Source: Kitasatospora sp. MAP12-44
GTDB taxonomy: Bacteria; Actinomycetota; Actinomycetes; Streptomycetales; Streptomycetaceae
NCBI RefSeq assembly: GCF_029892095.1
Contig: NZ_JARZAE010000004.1
Location: forward strand, 1-64,000
Direction of reading: 5' to 3'
DNA: 64,000 nucleotides
In this document: positions 60,436 through 64,000 of the stretch, piece after piece
Numbering within the stretch: the first letter of the stretch is position 1
Layout: each line of letters starts with the position of its first letter
Notes under the pieces: generated by a model
Database searches by the model: none
What the model saw: only the letters and a program-made list of their open reading frames with translations
Told to the model about the DNA's origin: nothing
Translations under genes and position numbers: made by a program

Positions 60436-60719
60436 TGGACAGCGAGGAGCAGCTCTCCTTCCTCGGCACACGCTGCCCGGGAGGCTTCCTGCTGCGAACG
60501 ACCGTACTGGAACCCGGGGAGGAACTGCCGTTCCGGCCCGCCGACTGGGACGACGTGCTCGTCGTGGTCGAGATCGGCGAGCTGGAGATCGAGTGCCGCA
60601 GCGGCGCGTCGGCGGGCTTCCAGCGAGGGGCGGTTCTGGAGTTCGCCGGGCTGACACCGCGATGCCTGCGCAACGCCGGCGACGGGCCGCTCGTCCTCAG
60701 CGCCTTGTCGCGAGCCTGA
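60435..60719 (+). CDS. Small cupin-like protein coupled to the sigma factor
   Basis: A 94-residue beta protein (GGFLLRTTVLEPGEELPFRP, DVLVVVEIGELEIECRSG, QRGAVLEFAGLTPRCLRNAG, LVLSALSRA) with a cupin-like run of strands but no His metal triad. Translational coupling to the sigma factor suggests it senses a ligand or modulates it; this is inference. Confidence 0.65.
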   Translation: MDSEEQLSFLGTRCPGGFLLRTTVLEPGEELPFRPADWDDVLVVVEIGELEIECRSGASAGFQRGAVLEFAGLTPRCLRNAGDGPLVLSALSRA

Positions 60720-60803
60720 TCCTGGCCGGGCCGGCGGGAGCGATGAATGACGGGCCGCCGCCACGTCACACAAGTGACCATGTTTCCGGGACTGAGGATC
60801 CCC

Positions 60804-62300
60804 ATGAACACCACGACGCCCATCCACCGCTGGCGGGCCTTCGCCGTGCTCGCCGTTGCCTTCTTCATGACGATCGTCGACCTGACCATCGTCAACGTCG
60901 CGCTCCCGACCATCGGGCGCGACCTGCGCTTCTCCGAATCGAGTCTGCAGTGGGTGGTGACCGCCTACGGCCTGGCCTTCGGCGGCCTGCTGCTGCTCGG
61001 CGGCCGCTCCGCCGACCTGCTCGGCCGCCGCCGGATCTTCCTGCTCGGGCTGGCCGTCTTCACCGGCGCCTCACTGGCCTGCGGCCTGGCCCGCAGCGAC
61101 ACGTTCCTGATCGTCATGCGGGGCGTGCAGGGCACCGGCGCGGCGATCGTCCTGCCGGCCGCGCTGTCGATCGTGATGACGATGTTCCCGGAGGGGGCGG
61201 AGCGCAACAAGGCGCTCGGCCTCTGGGGCGGCCTCGGGGCCGGCGGTGCCACCGTCGGGCTGCTCGCCGGCGGCCTGCTCACCCGGTACGCCGGCTGGGA
61301 GTACATCTTCTTCCTCAACGTCCCGGTCGGACTGGCGGCGCTGGCGCTGGCCCCCCGGATCGTCCCGGAGAGCCGGCTGCAGACCGACCGCCGCAGCTAC
61401 GACCCGCTCGGCGCGCTGACCGTGACAGGCGGCCTGCTGCTGCTCGTCTACGCGATCTCGACCGCGCCGCAGGACGGCTGGGCGACCCCGAAGACGATCG
61501 GCTCGCTCGTCGCCTCCGGGGTACTGCTGGCCTCCTTCGTCCTGGTCGAGGCGCGGACCCGGGCGCCGCTGCTCCCGCTACGGCTGCTGCGGTCGCGACC
61601 GGTCGCCGCTGCGAACACGGTCGGGCTGCTGCTCGGTGGCGGCTTCTTCGCGTTCATCTTCATCGGGACGCTCTACATGCAGCAGGTCCTGCACTACTCG
61701 GCGCTGATGGCCGGGACGGCGTGGCTGGCGGCCTCGCTGACCTCGGTGGCGCTTGCCGGGCCGTCGCAGCTGCTGGTGACGCGTATCGGGGCGGGCCCGG
61801 TGATGACCGCGGGCATGACCCTGATCGCGGGCGGGACGGCCTGGGCGACCGCAGCAGGGGTGCACGGGAGTTTCTGGGCCGACCTCGCCGGGCCGTTCTT
61901 CGTGGCCGGCGCCGGGACCGCGTTCACCTTCATCCCGATCTCGATCGCCGGTCTGACCGGGGTCGCCGAGCGGGACGCCGGGCTCGCTTCCGGCCTGCTC
62001 AACACCACACAGCAACTCGGCGGGGCGATCGGCGTGGCCATCGCGTCGACGGTCGCCGCAAGCCGCACGGCAACGCTGGCCGCGACCGGCCAGCCGGCCG
62101 CGGCGGCGCTCACCGGCGGGTTCCGGGCGGCGTTCTGGGTGTGCACCGTGATCGCCGCACTGGCCGTCCCGGTCGGCCTGGTCATCCCGCGCCGGAGGCA
62201 GGCGCAGCCCGAGCCGGCCAGCCCGGCCGACGCGCCGGCCGTCAAGGCTGCGGCGGGCCGACCGCCGGAGTTCAACACATCGACAAGGAGGACATCATGA
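60804..62300 (+). CDS. DHA2-type MFS exporter (14 helices)
   Basis: A 498-residue drug:H+ antiporter-2 family protein. Motif LTIVNVALPTIGRDLRFSES near the start, motif A GGRSADLLGRRRIFLLGLAV, motif C-like GLWGGLGAGGATVGLLAGGL and LTRYAGWEYIFFLNVPVGLA are diagnostic. Exports hydrophobic or antibiotic-like compounds. ATG 60804 has GAGGAT six bases upstream; a start at 60747 lacks one. Its stop overlaps the SDR start by 4 bp, and an 84-bp gap separates it from the cupin-like gene. Confidence 0.92.
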   Translation: MNTTTPIHRWRAFAVLAVAFFMTIVDLTIVNVALPTIGRDLRFSESSLQWVVTAYGLAFGGLLLLGGRSADLLGRRRIFLLGLAVFTGASLACGLARSDTFLIVMRGVQGTGAAIVLPAALSIVMTMFPEGAERNKALGLWGGLGAGGATVGLLAGGLLTRYAGWEYIFFLNVPVGLAALALAPRIVPESRLQTDRRSYDPLGALTVTGGLLLLVYAISTAPQDGWATPKTIGSLVASGVLLASFVLVEARTRAPLLPLRLLRSRPVAAANTVGLLLGGGFFAFIFIGTLYMQQVLHYSALMAGTAWLAASLTSVALAGPSQLLVTRIGAGPVMTAGMTLIAGGTAWATAAGVHGSFWADLAGPFFVAGAGTAFTFIPISIAGLTGVAERDAGLASGLLNTTQQLGGAIGVAIASTVAASRTATLAATGQPAAAALTGGFRAAFWVCTVIAALAVPVGLVIPRRRQAQPEPASPADAPAVKAAAGRPPEFNTSTRRTS

Positions 62301-63043
62301 GTGAGTTGTCGGACAGGACCGCCGTCGTCGTCGGGGCGAGCCGCGGCTTGGGACGCGGGATCGCGACCGCGCTCGCCGAGGCCGGCGCCACCGTGGTCGC
62401 CGTCGCCCGCAGCCGGGAGGCGCTCGCCGAACTGGCCGAGGGCGCCGAGCGTGTCCGGCCGGAAGCGGCCGACGCCACCGACCCCACGGTGGCCGGCGCC
62501 CTCATCGGCCGCTACCAGCCGGACACGCTCGTCCTGGTGGCCGGCGCGACCCCGCACCTGCGCCCGCTCCAGCAGCACACCTGGGAGACGTTCTGCGTCA
62601 ACTGGGAGAGCGACGTGCGGATCGCCTTCCACTGGCTGCGCGAGGCTCTGCTGAAGCCCTTGCGCCCCGGCAGCCGGGTGGTCGTGATCAGCAGCGGCGC
62701 AGCGGTGGCCGGGTCACCGGTCAGCGGCGGTTACGCCGGGGCCAAGGCCACCCAGCGGTTCATCACGGGGTACGCGTGGGAGGAGGCGCAGCGAGCCGGC
62801 CTCGACATCACGTTCACGGCGGTGCTGCCCCGGATCACCCCGATGACCGAACTCGGACGGCCGGCGGTGCGGGCGTACGCGGAGCGCTACGGCATGACGG
62901 AGGACGAGTACATCGAGCAGCTGGGCCCGCTCGTCACCCCGGAGGTCGCGGGCGCCGCCGTGGTCGAGTTGGTCGGGTCGGACGCCGCCGACATCGCCCC
63001 GGCCTACCTGCTGACCGGCGCGGGGCTGCAGAAGCTCCCATGA
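62297..63043 (+). CDS. Short-chain dehydrogenase/reductase
   Basis: A 248-residue SDR. Cofactor loop VVVGASRGLGRGIATALAEA, then LVLVAGATPHLRPLQQH, active-site SSGAAVAGSPVSGGYAGAKA with Ser and Tyr-x-x-x-Lys, ending PAYLLTGAGLQKLP. NAD(P)H-dependent; substrate unknown. AAGGAGG eight bases before the ATG and an ATGA overlap with the exporter gene. Last gene of the sigma-factor operon. Confidence 0.92.
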   Translation: MSELSDRTAVVVGASRGLGRGIATALAEAGATVVAVARSREALAELAEGAERVRPEAADATDPTVAGALIGRYQPDTLVLVAGATPHLRPLQQHTWETFCVNWESDVRIAFHWLREALLKPLRPGSRVVVISSGAAVAGSPVSGGYAGAKATQRFITGYAWEEAQRAGLDITFTAVLPRITPMTELGRPAVRAYAERYGMTEDEYIEQLGPLVTPEVAGAAVVELVGSDAADIAPAYLLTGAGLQKLP

Positions 63044-63050
63044 CGCAGAG

Positions 63051-63083
63051 GGCGGGGGCGGGGGCGGGGGCGGGGGCGGGGGG
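63051..63083. repeat. G-rich hexanucleotide repeat
   Basis: GCGGGG repeats about five times just 8 bp after the SDR stop. Could form a G-quadruplex on the + strand or stall polymerase between the convergent operons. Confidence 0.75.
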
Positions 63084-63192
63084 CTCACCGGTGAACGGCG
63101 ATTTGGGATCGCGCCCGCGTCGACCTTGGCGCGGGCGCAGTGGGGGGCTGATCGCCAACCGTGCGGCGATGGCAGCGACGAGGGGCCGGCGG

Positions 63193-64000
63193 TCACGGGA
63201 TCGCGAGCAGGGCTTTGCTGCGCAGGGTCCCGGCCTGCAGCTGCGCGTGAACCTCTGCGGCGTTCGCGAGCGGTCTGACGGTTCGGTCGCGCAGTAGCAG
63301 ATTGCCGTCGGCCAGTTGTTTCATCGCTTCGGTCAGCGCCGCCGGGATGTCAGCCGGGATCGGTCCGGAGAGGGTGGCGCCGAGCTGCTCGGCACTCGGA
63401 TTGGTGAGGGTGATGACGCGTTGGGGGCCGCCGGCAAGTTCGGCCGCTGTTTCCAGGTCGCTGGCGCGCGCCGCGTCCATCACCGCGTCGACGCGTCCGA
63501 CGGCCGAGCGCACTGCCTCGGCCAGGTGCTCGCCGTACTCGACTGGGATCGCACCGAGGTTCTCGGCGATGGCGAAGTCATCGGGTCGGACCGCGGCGAC
63601 GACTCGGACGCCGCGTGCGACGGCGAGCTGGGTGGCGATGGTGCCAACCGAACCTGTGCCGCCAAGCAGCAGCAGCGTCTCTCCCGGTGCTACGCGCAGC
63701 AGATTGAGTACACGCACCGCGGCTTCACCAGAGGCCGGCAAGGCCGCCGCGGCGTCCCAGTCGACCGATGGCGGCTTGCGCACCCAGTAGTCGGCCAGCA
63801 CGAGTTCGGCGTAGCCACCGAGCCCGGGCAGGAAGACCGCGACCTCGTCACCGGGCGAGACCTCGGTGACCGCGCTTCCGACGGCATCGACCACCCCTGC
63901 GGCCTCGAAGCCGAGCACCGCGCCCGCAGAGGTGGGGAAGGCGTTGCGCAGGTGTCCGGATCTGATGGCCAGATCCGTGGGCCCGACACCGGCGAAGCGA
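63193..64000 (-). CDS. Zinc-type alcohol dehydrogenase / quinone oxidoreductase (5' part outside window)
   Basis: The C-terminal ~269 residues of an MDR-family reductase; the frame continues past the right edge. Features: SAGAVLGFEAAGVVDAVGSA, EVSPGDEVAVFLPGLGGYAE, ALPASGEAAVRVLNLLRV, the NADPH loop LLLLGGTGSVGTIATQLAVA and RVVAAVRPDDFAIAENLGA. No zinc Cys cluster, so it is the quinone-oxidoreductase subgroup. Convergent with the sigma-factor operon. Confidence 0.9.
   Translation of the reverse strand, partial: RFAGVGPTDLAIRSGHLRNAFPTSAGAVLGFEAAGVVDAVGSAVTEVSPGDEVAVFLPGLGGYAELVLADYWVRKPPSVDWDAAAALPASGEAAVRVLNLLRVAPGETLLLLGGTGSVGTIATQLAVARGVRVVAAVRPDDFAIAENLGAIPVEYGEHLAEAVRSAVGRVDAVMDAARASDLETAAELAGGPQRVITLTNPSAEQLGATLSGPIPADIPAALTEAMKQLADGNLLLRDRTVRPLANAAEVHAQLQAGTLRSKALLAIP

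Overview
The window comes from a high-GC actinomycete, most likely a Streptomyces or Kitasatospora relative. The protein families point there: DUF574-type methyltransferase, SUKH and HTH/coiled-coil proteins, Streptomyces-style lipoproteins, DEAD-box helicases with helicase-associated (HA) repeats, many GTG starts and very strong GC third-position bias. The first ~28 kb looks like accessory, plasmid-end or chromosome-arm DNA crowded with broken genes. The right half is better ordered and carries intact metabolic operons.

Layout. 0-20 kb: a tyrosine recombinase, remnants of IS110, IS5 and IS21 elements, a few secreted or lipoprotein genes, and five pieces of one helicase family (two C-terminal halves at 1.3 and 8.9 kb, a 90-bp shard at 12.3 kb, a near-complete but twice frameshifted copy at 14-16.3 kb, and a 5' shard at 18.2 kb). 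20-23.4 kb: a SUKH immunity-type gene, a repeat protein, a tandemly self-duplicated gene of unknown function and a truncated TnsA-like transposase subunit beside repeats that resemble transposon ends. 23.35-27.9 kb: nested mobile elements, namely a truncated group II intron, then an ISL3-family insertion sequence with perfect 24-bp inverted repeats whose transposase gene is split by a second, full-length group II intron (24709-27135) encoding a reverse transcriptase/maturase/HNH protein. 28-31.6 kb: a Rid-family protein, a methyltransferase bracketed by 39-bp direct repeats, and an aminoglycoside-phosphotransferase-like protein.

31.8-36.9 kb is a possible isoprenoid locus: a small protein translationally coupled to a polyprenyl diphosphate synthase, a DUF2236 (MpaB/rubber-oxygenase-like) haem oxygenase, a decayed LuxR regulator, a lower-GC haem-oxygenase-like diiron protein and a second, frameshifted DUF2236 gene. 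No terpene cyclase was seen.

37.3-49.4 kb is the most coherent system: two secreted GH87-type alpha-1,3-glucanases (mycodextranase/mutanase family), a LacI regulator, an ABC sugar importer (binding lipoprotein plus two permeases, no ATPase) and a cytoplasmic GH13 alpha-glucosidase. Together they look like a locus for degrading and importing alpha-1,3-glucan or nigeran, both fungal cell-wall polymers. A TTGCG-containing motif recurs upstream of both transcription units.

49.9-64 kb: a PGRP-type amidase; a three-gene flavinylated electron-transfer operon (ferric-reductase-like membrane protein, FMN-binding protein, ApbE flavin transferase); a carboxylesterase remnant; a divergent LysR/MFS pair; a secreted lectin-like protein; an F420/FMN-dependent oxidoreductase; a RibD-like reductase; an overlapping operon of an ECF sigma factor with a SnoaL-like tail, a cupin-like protein, a DHA2 exporter and a short-chain dehydrogenase; and the 3' part of a quinone-oxidoreductase-type gene running off the right edge. 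All calls rest on reading motifs and frames by eye; no database search was run.
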